A DNA stretch of 64,000 bases from Amorphus sp040750475. Lineage in GTDB: Bacteria > Pseudomonadota > Alphaproteobacteria > Rhizobiales > Amorphaceae. Position 1 is the stretch's first letter; every line of letters begins with the position of its first letter. The stretch is from contig NZ_JABJVY010000020.1 in the NCBI RefSeq assembly GCF_040750475.1, positions 1 to 64,000 of the forward strand, read 5' to 3'. The position numbers were made by a program, and so were the translations under genes. Of this stretch, positions 33,077 through 41,019 are shown piece by piece. The notes under the pieces were generated by a model. That model was not told the origin of the DNA. It saw nothing but the letters and a program-made list of their open reading frames with translations, and did no database searches.

Positions 33077-35419
33077 ATGAAAATTTCCGTGATGGGTGGC
33101 GGGCCTGCCGGGCTTTATTTCGCCATTCTGATGAAGAAGTCCTATCCGGCCGCGCGCATCACGGTTTTTGAGCGCAACCGGCCGGACGATACGTTCGGAT
33201 TCGGGGTGGTGTTCTCCGACGAGACGCTACAGACTTTCGAAGCCTATGACTTCGAGAGCTACCAGGCGATCACAGACCACTTCGCCTACTGGGACGACAT
33301 CGAGATCCACTTCAAGGACAACGTGTACCGGATCGGCGGCAACGGCTTTTGCGGCACCTCGCGCAAGCAGCTTCTGATCCTGCTCCATCAGCGCGCCCGC
33401 GAACTCGGCATCGAGCTTCTGTTCGAGACCGACGTCACCGATTTCGAGCGCCTGATGCGCGAGTCCGACCTGGTGGTGGCCTCCGACGGCATCAACTCGC
33501 TGGTGCGCGAGACCTACAAGGATCACTTCCAGCCGGAAGTCGACCTGCGGCCCAACAAGTTCGCCTGGATGGGCTCCACCAAACCGCTGGACGCCTTCAC
33601 CTTCTTCTTCGAAGAGACCGAGTACGGCATCTTCATCGCGCACACCTACCAGTACGAGCCGGGCCTCTCGACCTGGGTGATGGAGACCGATCCGGACACC
33701 TGGGCGCGCGCCGGCCTCGACAAGATGAACGAGCCGGAATCGGCCAAGTTCTTGGAGAAGGTGTTCGCCAAGCAGCTCGAAGGGCATCCGCTCCTGATCA
33801 ACCGGTCCTATTGGCGCAACTTCCCCGCCATTCGGAACAAGCACTGGTATAAGGACAACATCGTCCTGCTCGGCGACGCCAAGTCGACTGCGCACTTCTC
33901 GATCGGCTCCGGTACGAAGTTGGCGATGGAAGATGCCATCGCCCTGTTCGAGGCGTTCCGGGCAAATGCGTCCGTGGCCGATGCGCTCGCCGCCTTCGAA
34001 TCCCAGCGCCGCGAGGACGTGGAGAAGATCCAGCATGCGGCCGAAGTGTCGCTGGTCTGGTTCGAACACGTCGACCGCTACTGGGACATGGATCCGGTTC
34101 AGTTCGCGTTCGGGCTGATGACGCGGTCCAAGGCGATCACCTACGACAATTTGGAGCTGCGCGAAGAGCCGTTCGTGCGCGCCGTCGACAAGATGTTCGC
34201 CAAGCAGGTCGCGGCGGAAGGCTTCGAGGTGGACCTGGAGAACCCGCCGGCCCCGATGTTCCACCCTTTGCGCATGCGCGACATGGTGGTGGAGAACCGT
34301 CTGGTGGTGTCACCGATGGACACCTATTCGGCGGTCGAAGGCGTGCCTCAGGACTTCCACCTCGTGCACTACGGGGCACGTGCCATGGGCGGCGCCGGCC
34401 TTCTCTACACCGAGATGACCTGCGTATCGGAAAAAGGTCGGATCACGCCGGGCTGCGCCGGCATCTACACCGACGAGCAGGAAGCCGCCTGGTCCCGCAT
34501 CGTCGACTTCGTGCACAAGAACTCCCACGCGAAGTTCTGCATGCAGATCGGCCATTCCGGCCGCAAGGGCTCGACCAAGCTGATGTGGGAAGGCATCGAT
34601 CAGCCGCTGGAGGAAGGCGGCTGGGACGTGGTCGCCCCCTCGGCCCTGCCCTATTTCGAGAACAGCCCCGTGCCCCATGTCATGACCCGCGAGGACATGG
34701 ACTGGATCAAGGGCGAGTTCGTCGCGGCCGCGAAGCGGGCCAACAGCGCCGGCTTCGACATGCTCGAGCTCCACTGCGCCCACGGCTATCTGCTGGCAAG
34801 CTTCCTGTCGCCGCTCACCAACACCCGCGACGACGAATATGGCGGCTCGTTGGAAAATCGGCTGCGCTACCCGCTGGAGGTGTTCGATGCGGTCCGGGCC
34901 ATCTGGCCGAACGAAAAGCCGATGTCGGTGCGCCTGTCGGCAACGGACTGGAAGGAAGGTGGCATCACGGGCGACGATTCCGTCGCGATCTCCCAGGCGT
35001 TCCTGGAGCACGGCGCCGACCTGGTGGACGTCTCCACCGGCCAGACCGTGCCGGACGCCAAGCCGATCTTCGGCCGCATGTTCCAGACCCCGTTTGCCGA
35101 GCAAATCCGCAACGAGGCCGGCGTGAAGACGATCGCGGTCGGCAACATCACCACGGCGGATCAGGTGAACACCATTCTGGCCGCCGGCCGCGCCGATCTC
35201 GTCGCCATGGGACGTCCGCACCTGCTCGATCCCGCCGTTGGGTTGGACTCGGCGGCGACCTACGGCTTCTCCGAGATGTACTGCCCGCCGCAATATCTCG
35301 CCGGCTACCAGCAAGCCCTGCGCACCGCCCAACGCGACCGCGAGGAGCTGAAGGAGCTGAAGCTGAAGGCGCGACCGCGGCACCACTACACCGACGCCCG
35401 CAAGCAGGCGGCAGAGTAG
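33077..35419 (+). CDS. Fused flavin monooxygenase / old-yellow-enzyme reductase (2-aminobenzoyl-CoA monooxygenase/reductase type)
   Basis: This 780-residue protein is a natural fusion. The N-terminal half (about 1-390) is an FAD hydroxylase: MKISVMGGGPAGLYFAILMKK, ASDGINSLVRETY, and IVLLGDAKSTAHFSIGSGTKLAMEDA. The C-terminal half (about 395-770) is an FMN oxidoreductase of the old yellow enzyme type: PLRMRDMVVENRLVVSPMDTYSA, FDMLELHCAHGYLLASFLSPLTNTRDDEYGGSLENR, and GRPHLLDPA. This architecture is known from 2-aminobenzoyl-CoA monooxygenase/reductase of Azoarcus evansii and from salicylyl-CoA 5-hydroxylase. GGGAGA precedes the ATG at 33077. Divergent from the CoA-ligase operon. Confidence 0.9.
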   Translation: MKISVMGGGPAGLYFAILMKKSYPAARITVFERNRPDDTFGFGVVFSDETLQTFEAYDFESYQAITDHFAYWDDIEIHFKDNVYRIGGNGFCGTSRKQLLILLHQRARELGIELLFETDVTDFERLMRESDLVVASDGINSLVRETYKDHFQPEVDLRPNKFAWMGSTKPLDAFTFFFEETEYGIFIAHTYQYEPGLSTWVMETDPDTWARAGLDKMNEPESAKFLEKVFAKQLEGHPLLINRSYWRNFPAIRNKHWYKDNIVLLGDAKSTAHFSIGSGTKLAMEDAIALFEAFRANASVADALAAFESQRREDVEKIQHAAEVSLVWFEHVDRYWDMDPVQFAFGLMTRSKAITYDNLELREEPFVRAVDKMFAKQVAAEGFEVDLENPPAPMFHPLRMRDMVVENRLVVSPMDTYSAVEGVPQDFHLVHYGARAMGGAGLLYTEMTCVSEKGRITPGCAGIYTDEQEAAWSRIVDFVHKNSHAKFCMQIGHSGRKGSTKLMWEGIDQPLEEGGWDVVAPSALPYFENSPVPHVMTREDMDWIKGEFVAAAKRANSAGFDMLELHCAHGYLLASFLSPLTNTRDDEYGGSLENRLRYPLEVFDAVRAIWPNEKPMSVRLSATDWKEGGITGDDSVAISQAFLEHGADLVDVSTGQTVPDAKPIFGRMFQTPFAEQIRNEAGVKTIAVGNITTADQVNTILAAGRADLVAMGRPHLLDPAVGLDSAATYGFSEMYCPPQYLAGYQQALRTAQRDREELKELKLKARPRHHYTDARKQAAE

Positions 35420-35450
35420 AGCGCTTCCGCGAAGGCTGAAACCTGATCAC

Positions 35451-35488
35451 CGGCCGGGTCGCACGTGCGATCCGGCCGTTTTCTTTTC
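35451..35488 (+). terminator. Rho-independent terminator after the monooxygenase gene
   Basis: CGGCCGG (35451-35457) pairs with CCGGCCG (35472-35478), and the interior TCGCACGTGCGA is itself a perfect palindrome, giving one long stem. TTTTCTTTT follows. Confidence 0.88.
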
Positions 35489-35606
35489 CCCCGCCCATCC
35501 CCAGCCTTACGCAAATGAAGTGTTGATCGGTGCGCAGGGAGCGGGCAGGTACGGGGCCGTGATGGGCCGTGCGTGGCTTGTCGCCGCCATGGAGATCGTC
35601 CCGCCG

Positions 35607-36788
35607 ATGAGAGTGTTCCGGCCGCTACTTGCCGCCCTCGTCCTACTCACCACAACCGCGTGCATGGCGACCGGGGATGCCCCGATCCCGATGGCGACAG
35701 GAACGACCACAGCGGCGAGCTGTGCCGCACCCGCCGCGCCGGCGCCGAGCGACGTCGCGCTGGAGCGGATGATCGGGCAGCTTCTCGTTGTGGGCTTCAG
35801 CGGATCGTCGTCGGGGTCGGCTTCGGCCGCCGCGGTTCGCGACGATCTCGCGGCCGGACGCGTCGGCGGCGTCCTGTTCTTGCGCCACAACGTCAGCTCT
35901 GCAGCAAACGTCAAGCGGCTCGCCGCCGATTTCCAGGCCGCGTCCGGGTCGACGCCCGCGCTCCTAATGATCGATCAGGAAGGCGGCAAGGTCCAACGGC
36001 TGACCGCCTCCATGGGCTTTCCCTCGACCCCGTCGGCCGCCTATGTGGCCAAGCACTATTCGCCCGGCGAAGCGCAAACGCTCTATCGCAAGATGGCGGA
36101 CGCGCTGAAGGCATGGGGCTTCAACGTCAATCTGGCACCGGTCGCCGACGTGGCGGTCAATCCCGCAAACCCGGTGATTGCCAAGGCCGACCGCGCCTTC
36201 TCCAGCGATCCGGCGGTGGTCGCGGCCTATGACGAGGCCTTCGTGAAGGCCCATCGTGCGGCCGGCGTCGCCGCTTCGCTCAAGCACTTCCCCGGCCACG
36301 GCTCGTCGGCGGGCGACAGCCACAACGGGGCCGTCGACATCACCAAGACGTGGAGCAAGGCGGAGCTGATCCCCTATCGCACGCTCATCTCCGACGGGGT
36401 CGCCGATCTGATCATGGTCGGCCATCTCCGGCTGGCGCGACCGGGCTACGGCGACACGCTTCCGGCCTCGATTTCGCCGGCGGTGATCCAGGGCCTCTTG
36501 CGCGACCAGCTTTGCTTCAAAGGCGTCGTGATGACCGACGATCTCATTATGCGTGCGATCCGAAACCGGATGAGCGCCGTGGACGCGGTCGTGGCGGCCC
36601 TCAAAGCAGGCAACGACATTGCCGTCGTCTCCGGCGACGGCTCGACGGGGTCGGATTTCCCGCAGAAGGCGATCGCCGCCGTGGCGGCTGCCGCAGCCGA
36701 GGATCCCGCCTTCCGTCAGTCGCTCGCCCAGTCCTATGCTCGGGTGATGGCCCTGAAGCGGAAAGTCGGCGCCCCGACGGGGCTGTAG
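35607..36788 (+). CDS. Glycoside hydrolase family 3 lipoprotein (beta-N-acetylhexosaminidase, NagZ-like)
   Basis: From the ATG at 35607 the protein is 393 residues: a short basic start, hydrophobic LLAALVLLTTTAC with a lipobox TTAC, then a Thr/Ala/Pro-rich linker and the GH3 barrel. Catalytic elements are present: ALLMIDQEGGKVQRLT, SLKHFPGHGSSAGDSH with the His/Asp general-acid dyad of NagZ-type enzymes, and VVMTDDLIMRAI with the nucleophile Asp. Most NagZ enzymes are cytoplasmic, so lipidation suggests an envelope role on peptidoglycan or amino-sugar oligomers. The start could also lie at 35589. TAG opens into a palindromic repeat. Confidence 0.85.
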   Translation: MRVFRPLLAALVLLTTTACMATGDAPIPMATGTTTAASCAAPAAPAPSDVALERMIGQLLVVGFSGSSSGSASAAAVRDDLAAGRVGGVLFLRHNVSSAANVKRLAADFQAASGSTPALLMIDQEGGKVQRLTASMGFPSTPSAAYVAKHYSPGEAQTLYRKMADALKAWGFNVNLAPVADVAVNPANPVIAKADRAFSSDPAVVAAYDEAFVKAHRAAGVAASLKHFPGHGSSAGDSHNGAVDITKTWSKAELIPYRTLISDGVADLIMVGHLRLARPGYGDTLPASISPAVIQGLLRDQLCFKGVVMTDDLIMRAIRNRMSAVDAVVAALKAGNDIAVVSGDGSTGSDFPQKAIAAVAAAAAEDPAFRQSLAQSYARVMALKRKVGAPTGL

Positions 36789-36789
36789 A

Positions 36790-36833
36790 GCATTTCCAGG
36801 CGACGTGGGAACCGGTTCGCCGTCCGGAAATGC
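36790..36833 (-). repeat. Palindromic repeat at the GH3 gene end
   Basis: Arms GCATTTCC and GGAAATGC; interior AGGCGACGTGGGAACCGG then TTCGCCGTCC. One base after the TAG stop of the GH3 gene, so the junction reads TAGAGC, as at 35417 and 53022. Confidence 0.8.
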
Positions 36834-36847
36834 GCCAAAACGAGGAG

Positions 36848-37084
36848 TTAGAGCCGTTCAGCTATTCCATTGAAAGCTGACCGGCTCTGGAACGCGACCG
36901 AAAGGCGTCGGGCCACCGTCACCGTCTTGCCGCATGAACGACGGCGAGACTGCTCCTGCCATTCCAGAGAACGGCTATTCTCCAGGGCATCGGCAATGAC
37001 CTGCGACACGGTCATCCCGGATCGCGCCGCAATTGCCGCGACCCGCTGGTGCAGAGTTGGAGAAAGCTCGAGTTCCACCGTCAT
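36848..37084 (-). CDS. Orphan ribbon-helix-helix (CopG/ParD-like) antitoxin-type protein
   Basis: The 78-residue frame starts TVELELSPTLHQRVAAIAAR then SGMTVSQVIADALENSRSLEWQEQ, a clear ribbon-helix-helix of the CopG/ParD kind. The last 30 residues (SRRRSCGKTVTVARRLSV and on) are Arg/Ser-rich and unlike antitoxin tails; they run close to a palindromic repeat. No toxin gene is next to it: its neighbour on the same strand is a LivF gene ending 28 bases upstream. It may be a truncated antitoxin left from a ParDE-type pair. Start support is weak. Confidence 0.6.
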   Translation of the reverse strand: MTVELELSPTLHQRVAAIAARSGMTVSQVIADALENSRSLEWQEQSRRRSCGKTVTVARRLSVAFQSRSAFNGIAERL

Positions 37085-37111
37085 GATCTGCCAACAATTG
37101 CATCCAATCCC

Positions 37112-37837
37112 TCAAACCGAAAGATAGCGCTCGGTGACGGTGGGGTCGGCCGCAAGGTCCGCCGTCGTCCCGGCCCACACTACCAGCCCCTTCTCGATAA
37201 CCACGTGGCGATCGGCGAAGCGCGACAGAGCGTCGATATTCTTGTCGACAATCAGGATCGATTGGCCTTCCTTCTTCAAGGTTTCCAGCACGCTCCAGAT
37301 CTCTTCGCGGATCAGCGGCGCGAGTCCTTCTGTGGCCTCGTCGAGGATCAGGAGCTTGGGGTTGGTCATCAAGGCGCGGCCGATCGCCAGCATTTGCTGC
37401 TCGCCGCCGGAGAGCTGTTTGCCGGAGTTGTTGCGCCGTTCCGCAAGCCGCGGGAAGAAGCGATAGACCTCCGCAAGCGTCCAGCGCGGTTTGCCGCCAC
37501 CGCGATTGGCGGACGTGGCGACCAGATTTTCCTCCACCGACAGGGTCGGAAAGATCTGCCGGCCCTCCGGGACAAGGCCCAGGCCGGCTTGGGCAATGCG
37601 ATAGGCGGGCGCGCCCGTGAGGTCGGTTCCGCCGATCACGACCCGCCCCGCCTTGGGGGAGAGCAGCCCCATGATGGTGTGGATCGTCGTGGTCTTGCCC
37701 ATGCCGTTGCGGCCGAGCAGCGTCACCGCCTCGCCCTCTTCGAGCCTCAGATCGATGCCGAACAGAACCTGGCTGTCGCCATAGGCCGCTTCGAGGCCGT
37801 CGACGGCCAGCATGGTTCGGGTCGCGCGCGCGTCCAT
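37112..37837 (-). CDS. ABC transporter ATP-binding protein, LivF type (second system)
   Basis: The 241-residue ATPase has a normal Walker A GRNGMGKTTTIHTIMG, LGLVPEGRQIFPTLSVEENL, signature LSGGEQQMLAIGRALM, Walker B LLILDEATEGLAPL and ILIVDKNIDAL at the switch region. The start overlaps the LivG stop (TGATG). It is the last gene of an H-M-G-F operon that lacks a binding protein. Confidence 0.92.
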   Translation of the reverse strand: MDARATRTMLAVDGLEAAYGDSQVLFGIDLRLEEGEAVTLLGRNGMGKTTTIHTIMGLLSPKAGRVVIGGTDLTGAPAYRIAQAGLGLVPEGRQIFPTLSVEENLVATSANRGGGKPRWTLAEVYRFFPRLAERRNNSGKQLSGGEQQMLAIGRALMTNPKLLILDEATEGLAPLIREEIWSVLETLKKEGQSILIVDKNIDALSRFADRHVVIEKGLVVWAGTTADLAADPTVTERYLSV

Positions 37838-38586
37838 CAGGCCTCCTCCCCGAGATAGGCCTTGCGGACCTTCTCGTTGGTTCGGATGTCAGCCGGCGCA
37901 CCGGTTGCAATCACCTCGCCATAGACAAGGACGGAGATCCGGTCGGCCAGCGCAAAAACGGCCGCCATGTCGTGCTCGACCAGTAGCATGGTGTAGTCGG
38001 CGGCAAGCCGCTTCAAAACCGTCACCAGGCGCTCGGTCTCCTCCTTGCCGGTGCCGGCCATGGGCTCGTCGAGGAGCAGAAGCTTGGGCTCGGTGGCGAG
38101 CGCGATGGCCAGTTCCAGGCTCCGCTTTTCGCCGTGGGACAGACGTCCGGCTTGCATATGGGCCCGATCGGCGAGCCCAACGATTTCCAGATGCTGGAGC
38201 GCCCGCTTGGAAAGGCCGATATCCCGTGCCACCGCCTTTATAAAGCGGAAGGAGTGCCCCTGCCGCGCCTGGACGGCGAGCGCCACGTTGTCCAGAACCG
38301 TGAAGTCGGGCAGCACCGTGGTGATCTGAAACGAGCGGGCCAGGCCGAGCCGGGCCCGCTGGGCCATGGAGAGGCCGGTGACGTCGCGCCCGTCGAACGT
38401 GATGCGGCCATGGTCCGGCTTGAGCGCCCCGGAAATCTGGCTGATCAGCGTGGTCTTACCGGCCCCGTTGGGGCCGATGATCGCGTGAACTTCCCCCCGC
38501 AGGATATCCAGGGAGAGCTCGTTGGTGACCCGAAGCGCCCCGAAATGCTTCGACAGCCGCTCGAGCCGAAGGATCGCGTCAGCCAT
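37837..38586 (-). CDS. ABC transporter ATP-binding protein, LivG type (second system)
   Basis: A 249-residue ATPase with Walker A GPNGAGKTTLISQISG, Q-loop RSFQITTVLPDFTVLDNV, signature LSHGEKRSLELAIAL, Walker B LLLLDEPMAGTGKEE and LLVEHDMAAVFALAD. DEPMAG is typical of LivG. Its start overlaps the LivM stop by eight bases. Confidence 0.92.
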   Translation of the reverse strand: MADAILRLERLSKHFGALRVTNELSLDILRGEVHAIIGPNGAGKTTLISQISGALKPDHGRITFDGRDVTGLSMAQRARLGLARSFQITTVLPDFTVLDNVALAVQARQGHSFRFIKAVARDIGLSKRALQHLEIVGLADRAHMQAGRLSHGEKRSLELAIALATEPKLLLLDEPMAGTGKEETERLVTVLKRLAADYTMLLVEHDMAAVFALADRISVLVYGEVIATGAPADIRTNEKVRKAYLGEEA

Positions 38587-39574
38587 GGGCGCGCACTCCC
38601 GTGATCAGGCGCACCAGCCCACCTTTGCCGTACAGAACGACCAGGACGAGGAAAGGCCCGAAGATCAACTGCCAGTGGTGAGTGACATCTTGAAGCAGCG
38701 ATTCCAGCAGCAGATACGCGGCCGCGCCGATGATTGCGCCGTGCAGCGTACCGATCCCACCCAGCACCACCATGACGATCAATTCGCCGGAGCGGTGCCA
38801 ACCCATATAGGCGGGGCTGACGAACTCGGTCTGGTTGGCGAGCAGCACGCCGGCAAGCGCACAGATCATGGCGGCGATCACATAGGCCACGAGCCGGTAA
38901 GGATAGGGATCGATACCGATCGCCCGTAGCCGGATCTCGCTCTGCTTCGCGCCGGTCAGCACCCGGCCGAAGCGAGACGCCACGATCATCCTGCACAGAA
39001 GATAGACCGCCAGCAGGCAACCGAAGGTCACGTAGAAGAAGGTGAGGCGATCGTCGAGCGGGCCCGTGCCGAAAAACTCCGTGCGTCGCCAGATGGTGAG
39101 CCCATCGTCGCCGCCATAGGCCGACAGGCTGGTGGTCGTGTAGTAGGCCATCTGGGCGAAGGCCAACGTGATCATGATGAAGTAGACGCCACGGGTTTTC
39201 AGCGAGATCGCGCCGGTGACGAGCGCGAACAGGCCTGCTGCGACGAGCGCGACCGGGATCGCCACCAGCCCGTCATAGATGCCCTCGGCCGATAGAATGC
39301 CGATGCCGTAGGCGCCGATCCCCAGGAACGCGGCATGCCCAAACGAGACCAGCGCGCCGTAGCCGAGGATCAGATCAAGGCTGACGGCGGCGATCGCGAA
39401 GATCATGACGCGAATGACGAACAACGTGATGAAGCTGTCGTCGAGCACGGTCGCGAGCGCCGGCACCAGCGCCAGCAGAACGAAAATCGCGATTGGCAGC
39501 CGCAATCCCAAAAGGCGCGGGCTCGCGGGAGTGCGACCGGCAGAGGCGGTGGTCAGGGTTGGCGTGTCGCTCAT
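38579..39574 (-). CDS. ABC transporter permease, LivM type (second system)
   Basis: Starting at the ATG at 39574, which overlaps the LivH stop (ATGA), this is a 331-residue membrane protein with about nine hydrophobic segments. LivM motifs are LDLILGYGALVSFGHAAFLGIGAYGIGIL, TRGVYFIMITLAFAQMAYY and SGELIVMVVLGGIGTLHGAIIGA. The frame is open far upstream but that part lies over LivH. Confidence 0.9.
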   Translation of the reverse strand: MSDTPTLTTASAGRTPASPRLLGLRLPIAIFVLLALVPALATVLDDSFITLFVIRVMIFAIAAVSLDLILGYGALVSFGHAAFLGIGAYGIGILSAEGIYDGLVAIPVALVAAGLFALVTGAISLKTRGVYFIMITLAFAQMAYYTTTSLSAYGGDDGLTIWRRTEFFGTGPLDDRLTFFYVTFGCLLAVYLLCRMIVASRFGRVLTGAKQSEIRLRAIGIDPYPYRLVAYVIAAMICALAGVLLANQTEFVSPAYMGWHRSGELIVMVVLGGIGTLHGAIIGAAAYLLLESLLQDVTHHWQLIFGPFLVLVVLYGKGGLVRLITGVRAHG

Positions 39575-40494
39575 GCCTGCTGCCCCTTTGCGGGGAAAAG
39601 CCCGGTGGGTCTGAAGAACAGGACCGCAGCCATCAATACGTAGATCAGCATGGAGGCGACCGCCGGGCCGACGTCCGTCGCCGTCGACGGCGACATGACC
39701 AGCTTGGCAATGTCGGTCATGAAGGTGCGCCCCAGCGTATCCACCAGCCCGACGATGATGGCGGCGAAGAAGGCGCCGCGTATCGAGCCAATCCCCCCGA
39801 TCACGATCACCACGAAGGCGAGAATCAGCAGGCTGTCGCCCATGCCGGGCTCGACCGACAGGATCGGCGCGGCCAGAAAGCCGGCAAAGCCGGCCAGCAT
39901 CACCCCGAAGCCGAACACGATCATGAACAGGCGGCGAATGTTGATCCCGAGCGCGGAAACCATCTGGGCGTTGGTCGCCCCCGCCCGCACCAGCATTCCG
40001 ATCCGCGTGCGGGTAACGAGCACCCACAGCAGCACGGCAACGCCGAGGCCGACCAGGATGAGCGCGATCCGGTACACCGGGTAGAGCAGGCCGTTCATGA
40101 GGACGACCCCGCCGGACAGCGTTTCCGGCATCGCCACCGACAGCGGCGCCGACCCGAACAGAACACGCACGGCCTCGTTCAAGAACAGGATGACGCCGAA
40201 GGTCGCGAGCACCTGGTCGAGATGATCTCGCTCGTAGAGATGGCGGTAGATCAGCACCTCAAGAAGCAGGCCGATCACAAGGGCTGCGGCCATGGCCAGA
40301 AGCAGGGCCAGGAAGAAGTTCCCCACCAGCCCGGTGAACAGCACCGCGAGATAGGCGCCGACCATATATTGGACGCCATGGGCGAGATTGACGAAATCCA
40401 TCACGCCGAACACCAGCGTCAAACCGGCGGCGACAAGAAACAGGAGCACGCCGAGCTGCAGGCCGTTCAAAAGCTGAACGGCGAAAAGCATCAT
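39571..40494 (-). CDS. ABC transporter permease, LivH type (second system)
   Basis: About 307 residues from the ATG at 40494; a TTG at 40500 has GAGG at slightly better spacing and would add two residues. LivH blocks are LLNGLQLGVLLFLVAAGLTLVFGVMDFVNLAHGVQYMVGAY and VIVIGGIGSIRGAFFAAIIVGLVDTL. It is the first gene of the minus-strand operon. No binding-protein gene lies up- or downstream, so the ligand receptor must come from elsewhere. Its closeness to the aminobenzoate cluster makes aromatic-acid uptake a reasonable guess. Confidence 0.88.
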   Translation of the reverse strand: MMLFAVQLLNGLQLGVLLFLVAAGLTLVFGVMDFVNLAHGVQYMVGAYLAVLFTGLVGNFFLALLLAMAAALVIGLLLEVLIYRHLYERDHLDQVLATFGVILFLNEAVRVLFGSAPLSVAMPETLSGGVVLMNGLLYPVYRIALILVGLGVAVLLWVLVTRTRIGMLVRAGATNAQMVSALGINIRRLFMIVFGFGVMLAGFAGFLAAPILSVEPGMGDSLLILAFVVIVIGGIGSIRGAFFAAIIVGLVDTLGRTFMTDIAKLVMSPSTATDVGPAVASMLIYVLMAAVLFFRPTGLFPAKGQQA

Positions 40495-40500
40495 CGACAA

Positions 40501-41019
40501 GGGGGAAACCTCGCTGGAAACGAATGAGGCGGATGCGACGTCGCGAACCGGATCTCGCGCAGCTTTTGCATGGCCGGGGCCAAGCGCCCGAGAAGCGGGC
40601 GGGGGCCGCGGCTACGGCCTGTCGAGAATTGGGCTCGCCTTGTGCGATCGCCGGCCGGCATGTGCCCGCGCCGTCTTTCGATCGATCCTGGCACGACAAC
40701 CGACACCGATCCGGCTCGGTATCCGGGTCGGCGACGCGACCCCACCTTTCGTCACTTCCGACATGACAGTCGATCCCCACGGTTCTCTGGAAGGTGCCTG
40801 CTGTTTTTTTGTGCGGCACACCGTCTGCTTACGCATTTTGCGAAACTAGACGTTCGCCGGTCGACACCGTCGACATTTTAGGTTTGAAATATCTCTGTTG
40901 TGAAGCCCCGCGCGCAGCTTTGCTCGCCGACGCCATCCGCCTCGCACCCGGATATGGCGCACGAGTTGCAGGCGACGCGGACAAGATTGATTGCAACCGG
41001 ACAGAGGGAGAATCGGAGC
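40501..41019. other. Gene-free divergent region between two transporters
   Basis: About 520 bases between the LivH start and the TRAP binding-protein start must hold both promoters. I see no repeat of the palindromic family and no clear operator. Open frames here do not resemble proteins. An AT-richer stretch at about 40870-40905 (TTTAGGTTTGAAATATCTC) is the most promoter-like part for the TRAP operon. Confidence 0.5.

Noticed and set aside
35520..35606. An earlier start for the GH3 lipoprotein at 35520
   Set aside because: It would put about 29 residues before the signal peptide and move the lipobox too far from the N-terminus.
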